Shown here in pieces: positions 22,001 to 33,566 of a stretch of 64,000 nucleotides of DNA. The stretch is from Tubulanus polymorphus. Lineage: Eukaryota; Nemertea; Palaeonemertea; Tubulaniformes; Tubulanidae. The DNA lies in the NCBI RefSeq assembly GCF_964204645.1, contig NC_134029.1, positions 3,729,001-3,793,000 of the forward strand, given 5' to 3'. Below the pieces are notes generated by a model that made no database searches, had not been told where the DNA came from, and saw only the letters and a list, made by a program, of their open reading frames with translations. The position numbers were made by a program, and so were the translations under genes. Each line of letters opens with the position of its first letter. Within the stretch, counting starts at the first letter, position 1.

Positions 22001-25000
22001 TCAGAAAGTACAGTAGGCAGATTTCGTGTCTGAAAGCTGTCAGCGTCACCCACAACTGTAGACAACCTGTAGGTGTAACGTCTCTATCGGATCCTGTCTA
22101 GGGGTCTCGTGGGCAGAAGGTGAAACTAGAAACATCATGTGTCCCCCTATTCACGTAACACTGTCGTTAGGAAATACAGCTCAGTTCCGAGTTCATACTG
22201 AAAATCAAATCGTTGCTTTTATAAAGTTGAATCAGTGATTAGTAATGAAACTCGTGAGTTAGTTGAGTGAGCGAGTGAGTGCTGATACGTAATAATGTCG
22301 AATGCAGTGATGCAGTAATAAAAGAGCTGTATCTCCTTCCTTCACAGTTCATTAAACGCTAATCTCTACTGCAGTCTTACTGTCTGAATGTGCATTTGTC
22401 ATAAAACGTTTGCGACACTCATCGAATCTATTCCGATGTACGACGAAATGTATTTCGTATTTCAACAGGGATTTCAAAGCACTTAAGTGGTCAAGACTTT
22501 CTGGCCCCTTGACCACTGTTTTCACAAAAAGCTGCTATTTCGTGTCATCAATTCCGTCAATTTCATGTTTTCCATCCCGATATACATTAAGAAGGAGTGG
22601 TATCAAAGGCTTTTTTCACCTTGGGGAACATTTTCAATTAATCATTTCGTTATCAGTAGTTACTGCATGATTTTACCATTAGGTCGTTAAGTTTATGAGC
22701 TGAATCCACATATTTTGATCCACGCGCGATCAATCTTACGTTAATTAATTACAGCGAAACCTTACATTTTACATTGGAATTACGCTGTGAAAGTGGGTTC
22801 TGATCAATTGATGCTTCCTCTTCTAATGGACTCGTTTATCTCTATGGAAACATTCAGATTGATTCATAAACCAGACAATGAAATCCAGCAGCATTTTGGA
22901 GCCATGTAGATTAACATGTATTTAGTAATGTTATATAGTAAAGTATCATATTTTCTTATGGTATGTTTGGAATTGTTTTGGAGGCAGTGTTGTACTATAT
23001 ACGGCCTGAATTATATCCAGGTTATCAAACTCACGTAAGCCATTTACCATCACTGCATGCCAGAGTCGGTGTTTGGTAAAGCCAGTCCATCGGACAATCC
23101 GTTCAGCTATGACTCTATCAGTATCTAAGAAACTTGTTGTAATCATAAATCTTAACTTCCCGTTACGCGTTCATTTCAAGCATTATTTATTTAGTGGGAA
23201 AGTTGCTCGATGAACTTGAAGAGACTTATACCACAACCCAGGCGGATACATTGTTTTACCACGTGTACACATGATTGTACGGTAATTCGCATCGATTTTG
23301 TAATCGATGTCTGCATTTATCGTGATTCCAGCGTTGGAGAATTTGATTGAAGCAGTGATGTATGTTCTCTGGTATATCGATGGCTCTTCAGTAATTACCA
23401 ATGACACCGATATACGAAGCGTGTTTCTTTTTGCACTGCACCGTATTTATATCTGATTACCGCAAATTGCTGATGACATTTCCATCAAAGGAGAGGGAAA
23501 CAGCTTTCTCGTAAATTCAGTCCCCGCGGCGCGCCGCAAGTGTATAAAATAGCTGGTATGGCTTACGAGGGAAATTAGTCTCGCGTCTCCTTATTGCTGG
23601 TTGATTCTTAGTTATGACATTCCAGACCGGCTTCTACGGTTATGAGTCTAAACACAACTAGTAGAGGACTATTCAGTCTGTTATTCATTAGACCAGGTAC
23701 CTCTAAGTGAGTTGAGAGGGAAGAAGGATAAAGCCGCGATCACAGTGTGGAGACTGCCTGTCACACTGGCCCGGACCGGACACGAGTCAAATTTAGCCTA
23801 TACCCTAAGAAAGGGTTCACCGGCGAATCACTTATTTGTTACTAATAATGCTGTGGCAAGCGAGTCAGCTCCAGAACCAATAAGCATCCTCATAGAATAA
23901 TTTGACCCGTGTCCAAATTTTGGATGGCCGTCGTCTGATTTTTTGGTTGGGCCAAATTTGGCTACAGTGTGAGTAGATGGTCCTGGTCAAAAACGCTTGT
24001 GTGATCGTGACCCATAGTGTACAGGCTTCAAACCCGGCATGACTTGGTGGTACTCCACACTGTGTTCCACACTGTTTAACCTAAAAAATCCTACCATATC
24101 ACAAGAAATAATATTCTATTTATGTTTTTTTTAGCATCATCGGAAGAAGCTCCACGGACGACGTCTTGATTACGATTGTAAAAAGAGAAAACAACAAAAA
24201 GGTGAGAAAATGTGGATATCTGTTGTAAACCCTGAGATCGGTTATACCTCGACTGTGCTCATTTCAACACCATTATCAAAAGCATTTTCATTATTCCCCC
24301 CCCCCCCCCGAAGAGATCTATTTTCGCATTAACTTTACAATTTGAAAGCTCAAAGATCGGAATGAAATTGCGTTGTTATTAGTTCTCTATCGCTTTCTGG
24401 CAGCGAAGTTAAATCGCCTGTCGACATTATATCGAGTTTAATTGAAATTTGCGGCAACCCGATACAATCCAATACAATCCGATACAATCCGATACAGCTG
24501 TATCAATTTTCCACGAGATGAAAACGTCGCCGTCGTCGTCGCAGATCTCGCGACTGTATCCTAGTAACATGTTCATCACATAATTGAAATTTTATCATCA
24601 TTCGAAAAAGATACCGCTAGTAACTTCCCCCTTCACTGCTCCAATTTTATTATTCAATGTATATTCCAGTTTTTCTAGATAAAATCTTTAATTTCTCACT
24701 TTTGATTCTGAAATATGTATTTGTACCTGTTACTTATTTGATTGATTGATTCGGGTTTAATTTTGTGTCCCCTCTTATCTCGCCGCACCTGCCTGTAATG
24801 GAACAGAGTATGGTTTTTAAATCGAGATTCATGCAACAGATATAATTGGATGGTCGGTCAAATTTACAGAATTGTTGTTTTTAAATCGGAGTACCAGGTA
24901 GACTACCTACCATCTAGCCTGAACCGGCGAGCAACTGATTGGGTTTTTAAAAATTTTTCTAGGCTGCCTAACTTAATACATTTGGAAACCCTTTATCAAA

Positions 25001-28000
25001 CTTCAATTTCTTCACGGCAGCATCATGAATTGACAGATAGAAAGTATTTGAGGATGTTAGGATGTTTCAAAAGCTTCTTTCAAGAGCAGCTGTCGCATAT
25101 GGCTAAGAAGATTTTAGTTGTGACAGGGTTTTTTTTATTGAAGCAGAATATCAGTTTTTTGTATGAGAATTTATTTTCCATGTGCCCTGCCACCCGCAAC
25201 CCCCTCCCCCTGGCCAGTCTGTGTTATACACCAGCATATACCTCCCCCTCAAGCTCCCATCACTGGCTGTTGCCAGGAAGGTCTTACAGTCACATAGTAC
25301 AATGAATAGGTTTCCGATGATTGCATTAGATTACGATTGCAGTGAGGATTATGACTCCAGTGAGGATTACAACTCCGACGAGGATTACGCGCAGTTCTCT
25401 GCTTTCGTTTCTTAATCAGCGGCGCGTTTAATCACGACTTGGAGCTCATTCATGACTTCTATTCGTAAATACTGATGATGTCGATTCGAATTTAATCTCG
25501 CATTCAATCTTCATTCATTCTGAACGCAGTTCATTTTTCATCTTCAAACAGATTTCATTTACTGTCGGTAGATCAATTCTCAGCTTATCATAAAGTCATT
25601 TCTACTGGATAATACGGAAATATTCTGGGCCGAATTTAGATTCCTTTACGCATTTGATATGACGCAAATATCAAAAATGATTACCATAACTAAATATGAC
25701 TGAGTTTATCGGAACGAAACTAGTTAAATGTCTGTCGATTATCATTTCTTCGATGTTCATTTTCATAATTTTCTCTCTTCGCCTGGGGAGAGGATTTGGC
25801 CGCGATCAAATTTGGCCCACGCTTAACTAGAGAGCGCATTCACTCAGATCAATCACTCGTTACTAAAATGGTATCAAAATGATGCTGCTGCAAATGAGTT
25901 GAATCACTTCAAGAACCAGTTACCATTCACACAGAATCATCTAATCTGTGCTAGAATATGGTGCAGGCCTGGTCTGACGTTTTCGGACGGCCAAATTCGG
26001 CCAGTGTCAAATAGGCACAGATTGTTTTGGCACGAGTGTGATTGATTGGCCCCAATCAAAAATGCTTGTGGCGTGATCGCGGCTTTTAATGAAACATCTG
26101 TTTTAAGCCCAGTCATGATCTTATAAAGAAACAAATCAATTTTACAAGTTATGATTATTTGAATTATGCCTGGTTCCTTGAATTGGTTCATTCTGTGTAG
26201 ATGCACCATGATAAAACATCCTTCCTTCCGCTACATCACGCATATCGCTTTCAAGTGTCAGTCGTGCGACCCCCGTAATCGAAACGAAACGATCGAGGCA
26301 TCTGACAGGAAATTAGAGCTGGACCATCCGACTGAGCGACTCTCGATCGGTTTATTACTGATTGAGACCAGACACGACTACGCAACGTCGGACGTTATTT
26401 CGATTTCGAGATATCTCGAAAAATCATCATCTGCCACGAAGAACGATGAACAAATGATTGCGATATTCATGACATCTCCGGCACGCAGTTTCTCTTTTAT
26501 TTGAACACGATCATGATTTCGTATATTGTATCATTTACAGTACATAGCTGTATTAACTGTATTACTCTATGTGCTGTGTTGAATCTAGGTAACCCCCGTT
26601 CACCCCTAGAAAAATCCTTCTATAGATAAAAATTCCTGCCTGGTAAAACAATTTCTCAGACAATAGCATAACTCTTTTCATAGAAAACTGGATTTGGGAT
26701 GATTTTTATTTAGGGGGATATTTAACGAGCTGATTTTTATTTTATTGGCCCGTTACTGCTGTGTCGGTCCCCAAATCATCATCACAATGAGTCACACGTA
26801 ATTAATTACAATGAAATACGTAAGACCCTTTATTATTCTGGCTTCTTTGGACGTATTGAGTAATGAATTTCTGATGATGATAGCTGTGAATGTTGAGGTA
26901 TTCAGACATTACCTATTGAACTGTGGGCCGTAGTAGCAATTCATTCCCCCTTTGAATTTCAATAGACAATTGGTTAGGAACGTGATGGAAAGTCTTGGAA
27001 TTTGGTAGATTCAGTACGGGAACACCGCAGAAATGAACACTGCATCATACATAGTTTTAACTCATATCCATCAACTTCATCATTACATTCAGTTTTGTTG
27101 TGATTATTGCAGGTGCAAAGAAAGGTAAATGATAGAAAGTTCAGACCATATATCGGTATATACTGATATACGTAGATCTAATGAAGTGCGCACAACACGA
27201 TGTTAATATTCTCATCTTTAATCGTTCACAATTAGTGTTGATAGTTTTTTTTCGCGAACGTTTTCCGATAATAAACTGCTTCTCATTAATAACTGTTCAG
27301 TGGTAATATTAATTACTACTAATAACTTTTGACCTCTTTTTTCAATATTCGAATTAACGTATTGTAGAAGGTAACTATATCGATCTCGTCCAGCACCCGG
27401 TGGACGATGGTTCTAACAGTATTTTCAATATTTTTACTAAGATATTTAACGGTCGTTTTCATTCGTGGTGAATAATTATTTCTCGGGCACCGATGGTTAA
27501 ACGGTGGTCGGTACGTGTTTCTTCGTTCGTTTTTCGCTACTGGGAATTTTTTCGCTAATTTCTATGCTGAAAACTATTATTTTCATATGATTCTGTATTT
27601 ACGGTAATACTGAGGTTTGGATTCGTGATATTTAGTAGCAATTCCAGTAAAAACTGATGTAATTCATATGTTACTGATATGGAAATCTAATAAGTTCTAC
27701 TGAAATGTTTTCATTTTTATCCGATGATGTCCTGTTGTTTAGAAAGGCTCCAGAATATTAGGCAATATATATAACACTAACATGAACACTAACATCATAT
27801 TGATAAAACATTGAAAATGCTTTCAGGAGCTAGTCCCAACATAACTGGTAAAATTAGAGTCTAACCCAGAAGTGTGGAACTGGCTCCAGATATATATCTA
27901 ATCCCTGATTCTTTCTTCTCTCTTTGTCTCTCTCATTCGATTGCCGTATTTAGCTGCAGGTAAATTCTTTTTCATTCTTCCACTAATTATGCATTACAAG

Positions 28001-30237
28001 AAATACTTCCGAAATAGATATCCAAGAAAGCTTCACCTACTAATAATGATATATCCGTTTCGTGACGTTCAAACAGCTAAATTCTATCATTTTCTCGGCA
28101 TCTTTTGAATTTCTGATAAAAAAATATTCCTTTTCTATTATAATTTGAAGCTGCCGGTAAGTCGTGATAATGTTGTCTGCTAAAGATGCGTTGATGTATA
28201 CCTAGGGCTTTAAAGCAGTGTATAACACATATATACAATTTTGCTTATTTTCTCATTGAGTCGTGTGCTTTATCCGGATATTTGAATAGAAATCAATATT
28301 AGACGATTATTTAGTTCTATTTCTTAAGTTCGCTAGTTTAAAAATGGATCATTTAAATCATAGACTATTAGCTACGCTATCGTGTCTTCCTACACTCTAT
28401 AGTTGTGTGAATTATCCCTGTAGGTGGCGCTATTAACGAAGATGAACTACACATAGCCGAAGAGAAATTCGAAGAATCAAAGAACCTTGCGGAGATCGCC
28501 ATGCAGAATGTACTCGATAATGACGTAAGTCTCAGAAAACGAGCCAGTATGGCCAATTTATGATAATTATTATGATAAATTATTGAGCTTAAAATCCATG
28601 TAAAATATGGTCATTGGCTTTACATGATGAAAAAACCAAGACTGGTTTAATTGAAAGCTTAGCTGAGTAAATTGGTTTCAAGATTTTATTAAAAAGCATC
28701 GATTGATAGACTAGATGTGATTGAACTAAGTGAAGTATTCCAAACTACAAAGGCAGAGTACTACATCATCCATTGACTTCTAAGCATGATTCCATATTCC
28801 CGCGATATATACCGATATGTTAACGGTTCACATGTATCTCGCGTCTTTAAGATTGTTTTTTTGTGCGCAGGTTGAGCAGATTTCCCAATTGGCTTCGTTC
28901 GTCGAGGCTCAAATTGACTATCATCGACAAGCGCAAGACGTGTTACAAGGACTTTTCGAAACGTTACAAAACAAGTACGTCTTATCAACCCTGGCGAAAT
29001 ACAGGGGTGACTTCTAACCCGTAGTAGCAACAGAAAGGGGCATCATTCCAGCGAAAAGGGCACCAAAAACTATATACAGTAGACTCTGCTTGCTCCTGAT
29101 CTTGCTGGACCAATAAATTTGGTCCGATGTACAAGATTTCCTGGAGAAACTGGTCGTTATCTCGATGAAATGGAATACAGAAATTTGTAATATATCGTCC
29201 GGAGCGTGGTACAATCAACTTCAGGGTGAATGGAGTCTACTGTATCTCCTATTATTCTCCATTCTCTTACAGTCTTATAGCAGCTTTCTGCAGCTATAAA
29301 CGTTACTTATTTCGCGGTTTAATGATGAATAATTTCAGACAAGCCGAAGCGGCGAATCGACCGAGAGTCCAACGTGAGAAGAAAACGTTTAATCTGTTGC
29401 CTCGCAGTAACAACGACAATATCAGCGACGCCGGGTCAGACTACGCTATATCTCCGATGACAACTCCAACGCATCATCCTAACAAAGGTTTGTATTCATA
29501 TCATTTTATTTATTTGCGTACTTAATCAACATCAAAGCGGAAAAATGAATTGAATGCTGGAAAAGTGTTCAGTAATCATTTAACAAAACATGGTATTAGT
29601 TATATGATATATATTCAGTTTAACAAATAATACTGGTAACAATATTATATCATTTTATATATTTTATAGAGCATAAAATTGATAATTGAATAAAACTAAA
29701 ACATCAGCAGAAATGCACGTTGAAAGATGGTTTACCTTTAAAAAAAAACACTTGGTCTGTTCAAAATTGAAGCAGACTAATTCTAGAACATTCTGAATAG
29801 TGTAGTGTGGACACGGCTATAGACTATCCTGGAGCCAGTTGCACAGTCATGGCTTAAGTCCAAAAATTGTCTTAAATCTTAAGACTGGTCTTAAGTTGTT
29901 GGATTGGCTATAGAACTAAGTTGGTCTTAGACTGGTCTTAAGTCTAAGTCATGACTATGCAACCGGCCCCTGAGGATTAGTTTGAAAGATGGTTTTATGG
30001 TTTATACATACACGGTAATTATGAGATCTAATTTTCTGATGATTTTTAGACTTGACGACTCCGCAGGCGCGAGCGCTGTACGACTTTGAAGCCGAGAATG
30101 AATCAGAACTGGAATTCAAAGAAAACGAAATAATCACGTTGACCCAACAATTAGATGAAAATTGGTATGAAGGTGAAATTCATGGTCGTACCGGTTTGTT
30201 TCCGTGTAATTATGTCGAGGTTATTGTCCCATTGTAG
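13005..30237 (+). CDS. SH3GL: Endophilin-A (SH3-containing GRB2-like, N-BAR + SH3)
   Basis: Constitutive exons 13005-13049, 14273-14341, 14531-14603, 17821-17964, 18547-18680, 24135-24201, 28424-28524, 28871-28974, 29339-29487 and 30050-30237 sum to 1074 nt, or 357 aa, the usual endophilin-A size. Exon 1 encodes the amphipathic H0 helix [15 protein letters not shown]. The N-BAR domain follows with [71 protein letters not shown] and [16 protein letters not shown] Pro/Ser linker leads to the C-terminal SH3 domain with ALYDFE (304-309), DENWYEGE and [10 protein letters not shown]. The protein should sense and bend membrane at endocytic necks and recruit dynamin and synaptojanin. The introns are large (up to 5.4 kb) and repeat-laden. 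Candidate microexons in the 24202-28423 intron are listed separately. Confidence 0.97.
13254..13396. repeat. Foldback element, GGCCAGTTGCT...AGCAATTGGCCCC
   Basis: Ends AGGCCAGTTGCTAAGAGTTA and AACTTTAAAGCAATTGGCCC form imperfect terminal inverted repeats. Shared internal blocks (GTTAACCAA, ATCCACCA, CTTTAACCAACTT) link it to the decayed copy at 54986-55105 in a cyclin B intron. It lies in endophilin intron 1. Confidence 0.7.
14677..14816. repeat. 140-bp palindromic MITE, copy 1
   Basis: The element runs from GGGGCCTGTTGCACAGTCG to GACTATGCAACCGGCCCC, with inverted ends and an interior rich in CTTAAGACTGGTCTTAAG. It is about 90% alike and the same length as 29831-29970. It lies in endophilin intron 3, just after the exon ending at 14603. 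Confidence 0.88.
16130..16510. repeat. Minisatellite, about 120-bp period with about 30-bp sub-units
   Basis: Two nearly identical units (16147-16265 and 16266-16386) each contain ATCTATACCAGGGTTCTGTC, ATATCTTAACCAGGGTTCTG, ATATCCCTGACCGAATT and GTGTTCTAACAAGATTATGCC. A third, more diverged unit follows. The sub-unit theme is ATATCT..ACCAGGGTTCTG. It lies in endophilin intron 3. No coding potential. Confidence 0.9.
17097..17344. repeat. Interspersed repeat with CCAGGGTTC / GGACCCTGG ends
   Basis: The left end CCAGGGTTCTTATGGATC and right end GTAAGGACCCTGGTTC are inverted to each other around an AT-rich GAAAATCAGG-type interior. A related stretch at 19495-19739 begins GCAGGGTTCGCACTAATTCC and ends ATAGTATGAACCCTGGC. 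Probably a non-autonomous element; the boundaries are approximate. Confidence 0.55.
19495..19739. repeat. Interspersed repeat with CAGGGTTCGCA / TGAACCCTGG ends
   Basis: GCAGGGTTCGCACTAATTCC at the left and AGTATGAACCCTGGC at the right form short inverted ends. The interior is AT-rich (CCTGGAAAAGTTACGGAAAT). It resembles 17097-17344. It lies in endophilin intron 5. Confidence 0.55.
19941..20077 (-). other. Possible antisense coding exon inside endophilin intron 5
   Basis: On the minus strand a good acceptor (TATATATTACAG) precedes 137 nt with one open frame, and the donor is CGACCGG|GTGAGA. The frame reads [18 protein letters not shown] then [18 protein letters not shown] and ends NEYDR, a hydrophilic, protein-like composition in locally CpG-rich DNA. 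I recognise no family and find no partner exon, so it may be coincidence. Confidence 0.25.
20628..20846. repeat. Interspersed repeat, CCAAATTTGGCC family, copy 1
   Basis: It contains GGACCAGTCAAATTTGGCC, TATCAAAATGACTGTGGCG, CAGGCCAAATTGGCC and GGTCAAAAATGCTCGCGTG. Related blocks in the same order occur at 23732-24012, 25796-26084 and 42804-43019. The left and right ends are inverted repeats (GACC..TCAAATTTGGC against GCCAAATT.GGCC..GGTC). Confidence 0.7.
21831..21852. repeat. Short CAG trinucleotide run
   Basis: About six CAG units lie within endophilin intron 5, non-coding here. The surrounding 20.9-22.9 kb holds no exon that I can support. Confidence 0.8.
22946..23440 (-). other. Two adjacent antisense ORFs, unrecognised
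   Basis: On the minus strand two open frames lie 36 nt apart in different frames. The upstream one (to the stop at 23183) reads [20 protein letters not shown] and [17 protein letters not shown]. The downstream one (23146-22946) reads [16 protein letters not shown] and [18 protein letters not shown]. Both look more protein-like than the surrounding intron. They could be a decayed retrocopy, a small nested gene, or chance. I recognise no domain. Confidence 0.2.
23732..24012. repeat. Interspersed repeat, CCAAATTTGGCC family, copy 2
   Basis: This copy runs from GCCGCGATCACAGTGTGG to GCTTGTGTGATCGTGACC, with GATCACA/TGTGATC inverted ends. Inside are CCGGACACGAGTCAAATTTAG, mirrored by a GGGCCAAATTTGGC-type block, and GGTCAAAAACGC. 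It ends about 120 bp before the endophilin exon at 24135. Confidence 0.75.
24459..24495. repeat. 10-bp tandem repeat (CCGATACAAT)4
   Basis: Four near-perfect consecutive copies lie just downstream of endophilin exon 6, in the intron. No function is suggested. Confidence 0.85.
25328..25400. repeat. 18-bp tandem repeat in endophilin intron 6
   Basis: About three and a half units of ATTAYRAYTCCAGTGAGG are present. In one frame they spell [23 protein letters not shown] precedes the second unit, so exon use is conceivable, but no donor follows before a stop. Confidence 0.7.
25796..26084. repeat. Interspersed repeat, CCAAATTTGGCC family, copy 3
   Basis: It runs from GGCCGCGATCAAATTTGGCC to GGCGTGATCGCGGC. 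These are inverted ends, and the internal blocks are shared with copies 1, 2 and 4 (TCACTCG, AAAATGGTATCAAAATGATG, CCAAATTCGGCC, CAATCAAAAATGCTTGTG). Confidence 0.75.
26220..26510. other. CpG-rich intronic segment without recognised gene
   Basis: About 280 bp in endophilin intron 6 is richer in CpG than its flanks (CGTGCGACCCCCG, CTCTCGATCGG, GCAACGTCGGACG). It carries an open + strand frame of 112 codons that matches nothing I know. It might be an internal promoter or enhancer. There is no direct evidence. Confidence 0.3.
27113..27124 (+). other. SH3GL: Candidate 12-nt endophilin microexon
   Basis: The sequence GTGCAAAGAAAG lies between a pyrimidine-rich acceptor (TTGTGATTATTGCAG) and a donor GTAAAT. 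Inserted between the exons ending at 24201 and starting at 28424 (phase 1 on both sides), it would add Gly-Ala-Lys-Lys without a frameshift. The site is the basic N-BAR loop after KKRKQQK. Confidence 0.45.
27826..27887. repeat. 62-bp foldback relic
   Basis: GGAGCTAGTCCCAACATAAC at the left pairs with AAGTGTGGAACTGGCTCC at the right, and the centre AAATTAGAGTCTAA is also partly self-complementary. The AGTTCCACA-type ends are shared with 48659-49014. This explains an apparent 21-nt microexon at its left edge. Confidence 0.6.
27954..27959 (+). other. SH3GL: Candidate 6-nt endophilin microexon or recursive splice site
   Basis: CTGCAG lies between a strong polypyrimidine tract ending in TTTAG and a GTAAAT donor. 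It would add Ala-Ala in frame. Alternatively GCAG|GTAAAT is a zero-length recursive splice point. A similar CTGCCG|GTAAGT occurs at 28151-28156 after a weaker acceptor. Confidence 0.3.
29831..29970. repeat. 140-bp palindromic MITE, copy 2
   Basis: It is the same element as 14677-14816: GGAGCCAGTTGCACAGTCAT at the left, ATGACTATGCAACCGGCCCC at the right, and the same CTTAAGACTGGTCTTAAG core. It lies 80 bp upstream of the last endophilin exon. Confidence 0.88.
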
Positions 30238-30630
30238 AAAACAGTCACATCGCTAAAACATTTCCATTATTTTGTCTATTGCTATGCTTAGAAAATACTG
30301 GTACTTGTTGTCCGTTGGGGCAGATTTAGGCAGGTTTCATTTGAGCGTATTCAGGCTTTGGAATAGCAATTCCGGATTACAAACTCTACCGCTTCTATCA
30401 GGTTTACAGATTATAATGCTATTCCAGAATAGGTAGAGCGTATTCTGGTCAAAACAATGCACCAGAAGAGAATTCCGAAATCCATAGAGACCAATCGAAA
30501 ACCTGCCTAATGCTTAAAGAATTTAAGGAAAATTTGAATATATGGTCCGTATATCCTTGGTTTCCCAGTGTTAATATATGGTTGGTCGTACAAATTTCTC
30601 TATGTTATCACTAAGTTGATGGATTTAACC

Positions 30631-30746
30631 CCAGGGAGGCAGTTTCATAAAGATAATTACAATTAGTTTTAATTTGTCGAGTTCATTAAAATGAAATAGT
30701 TGTCATCAGCTACTTATCATAATTTTGCACTGTGAAATTGGCCCCA
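30631..30746. repeat. Foldback element, GGCAGTTTCATAAAG...TGAAATTGGCCCC
   Basis: CCAGGGAGGCAGTTTCATAA at the left pairs with CACTGTGAAATTGGCCCCAG at the right. It has the same general terminal theme as the other GGGGCC elements in this window. It lies in the putative endophilin 3' UTR. Confidence 0.65.
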
Positions 30747-33425
30747 GAAGTTTACTTTGATGCCCAGTCTAGTCTCTCTACTGAGGAACTTGCTGCTAAT
30801 CTGTGCTTAGTTCGTGCCTAGTACCGGTAATAGAAGTATCGCTAAAATTAGCCGTGTACAAACAAATTCACATTCAAATGCGAACTAGGGAAATGATTTT
30901 CAGTATTGTGCACAGTAAAATTTATAGTTAGTACCAAAGTTGAATTCTATAATTCAATACGAACATTAACAGATATCACAATGTACTTAGATGGTGATTT
31001 TCCAATATTTTAAAGTCAATTAGATCAGTACGCATATATATTATATGTATATATGTATGTATAGTGTACATAAATATTTAGTGATACTGATAATACGATA
31101 CTCAATGTAGCGCGATGTGACCAAACTTAGATGAACAAAACCAAAAATTGGCATAATTAGAAGAGACCCGCGGTTAATAAATACAATATGTATCGATGTT
31201 TTGAAGAATGTCTAAGACACATTTAGATGAAATAGATTAATGATGATGGTTGTGTAGCTATTTGTTATGTAGTCAGTAATATGCAGTGCTGTAAGCTGAT
31301 GAGCATGGACCCTCCTTACTCGGCACTGGTCAACTCAATAGACCGCTAAATTCAGTCGATTTTACACCTAATCATTTGGGAAACTACTCCTGATTCTGAA
31401 CTCTGTGAAAAATCTACGGTCTATCGAGTAAGGCTGAGTTGACTGAAGTTCTGGTTCTTGATGTGTGTGTATGAAACAGCATGTAAAATTATATATAAGG
31501 AAATATTTATCGGAAATATGGAAAATGTACATATAAATGTGTGTGATAAAGGTCTGATAAGTTGCAGTGGGTTTTTTCATCATTGTCTATCTCCGTGTTC
31601 TCGAGCTATCTAAATATGGTTGTATACATGAATGTCAGTGATTTAGAAGTAGTTCTACTACCATACTACGATAGAAATAATGTTTTACATGTATAAAACT
31701 TTGATTCCATTTTTCTCTCCATTTCGTACTCGAAGCATTCCGGACAGTGTATATTGCGCATATTGATACGATGTTGTATTACGTAGGTATACAGAGAACT
31801 ACTTAAACTTAATGAGAAAATAGACAACACATTTCAACCACCTGCACTACTGGACTAGATTACTGGACTTTTCAAATCATTCTACCGGATTTCGGGTTGA
31901 AGCTCATGTACAGGTTACTCGAATAACCTTCAAATTATTTGTTTGTTCTGTAAAAGACGTTAAATTTATCACTTCCTCAATTGAAGCAAAATATTTTTGT
32001 GTATGATGGTCCTTAAGGGCTAGAAATGTTATCCATAAAGTTATGTGGCATTGAAATTGAGGAATGCATTGAATTTGATTCTTTTAATTCTAACAATCCG
32101 GAAGTTATAACCTTAATGAGCTCGATTATGGTTCTGAAAAGTCTGTCAAGTTATGTACTACTAACTATTATTGCCGTGTATAGACTTGTACATGTGTTGA
32201 AGATATGCGATGTAATCTTAGGTTTTCTGAATGATTAATTCAAATACTTAACGAATGAATATTCATATGTTTTACAATGAATTCTGTACGATATTAATCA
32301 ATCAATTGCGTGGAATAATCGGAATTATTGTGAATGTAATGTTTTTAAATCGCTAACATTAAATGTACTCAATGTACTGGTGCTTTGAGAGCGCGTTTGG
32401 GATACGAAGAAGCATTAATGTCGTTAGTTTGTCTGTGATTTTCACTTAATGAAATATGTTTTTAAATCTTCTAGTCAACGGAATTGTGAATTCGTCGGAA
32501 GCGTTTAAGCTTTTGGAATGTTATTTCAATGGTTGCTCGATGAAGTAAATATGTTGTTTGGTTAATTCTTTCTTGCCATCTTCCTTCAAGTAAGCTAAAT
32601 AGGCTACCAACTTCATGAGACCTATTTATTTAAAGTCTATTTAAGCTTTTCCTGGCCTTATCGTAAGGTATGTTACATCATAGTTTGACCAATGACTTGC
32701 TTTTTTTCAAACCTCAAAACGAAAACCTCACGTAGAATCGAGAACATTATTTCAATCTATTTTGCATGTAGCCAAAAATGCATATGTATTTTTGATGTAG
32801 CAGTATACACTTATGAAGGCTTTTGATTAGCTGTCTGATACCATAAGTGTATTTCTAGGAATCTTTAGCCTATATTATTTGCAGTGACAACCTTTTTGGG
32901 TCGTCGATTAGATTGAACCTGTATTTCTACACATAATAGTGAAATACGACATAGATCAGTGAAAATGATAATCACTGAACAAAAATGTACTTTAATTTTA
33001 TAGTTGTAGGTATTTTTCAAATGGTCAAAATTTAATTTTTTTGATTCTATCTCAATGGTTTCGTATTTGGACCTGACATTCCGAGTGTATCGTGTTTGTT
33101 AGATCATATTCGATATAAGTAGAATGTACGGGTTAGCCATACTTTAATTGCTCTTATTGCTAAAATATCGGTTTTGACATGAAATATCTCAACGTTGTAA
33201 AAGAAACATTTGTGTAGAAAATTAGAAGTAATTTCCGAGTGCCTTAGATGGTGGAGTATTTACTGTTATTTTACTATATGTAGGCTTAACATAGCTTCAC
33301 TGCATTTGAAAATGTTTTAAGTTGCGGCTAATTAGACTATGAATAAAGAAGCAGGCAACAATTTTGACGAAATCCATAATGCTGCCAAGAAAGTAGATAT
33401 TTTTCGGAGAAACCTTTCCTACAGC

Positions 33426-33566
<141 letters not shown>

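Noticed and set aside
26166-26504. A 112-codon + strand frame in endophilin intron 6
   Set aside because: It starts inside or beside a dispersed repeat, has no splice partners and no recognisable motif; kept only as a CpG-rich segment.
27827-27847. A 21-nt in-frame segment (GASPNIT) with AG before and GT after in the endophilin intron, resembling a microexon
   Set aside because: It is the left arm of a 62-bp foldback (27826-27887) whose ends recur elsewhere, so the splice-like borders are better explained by the repeat.
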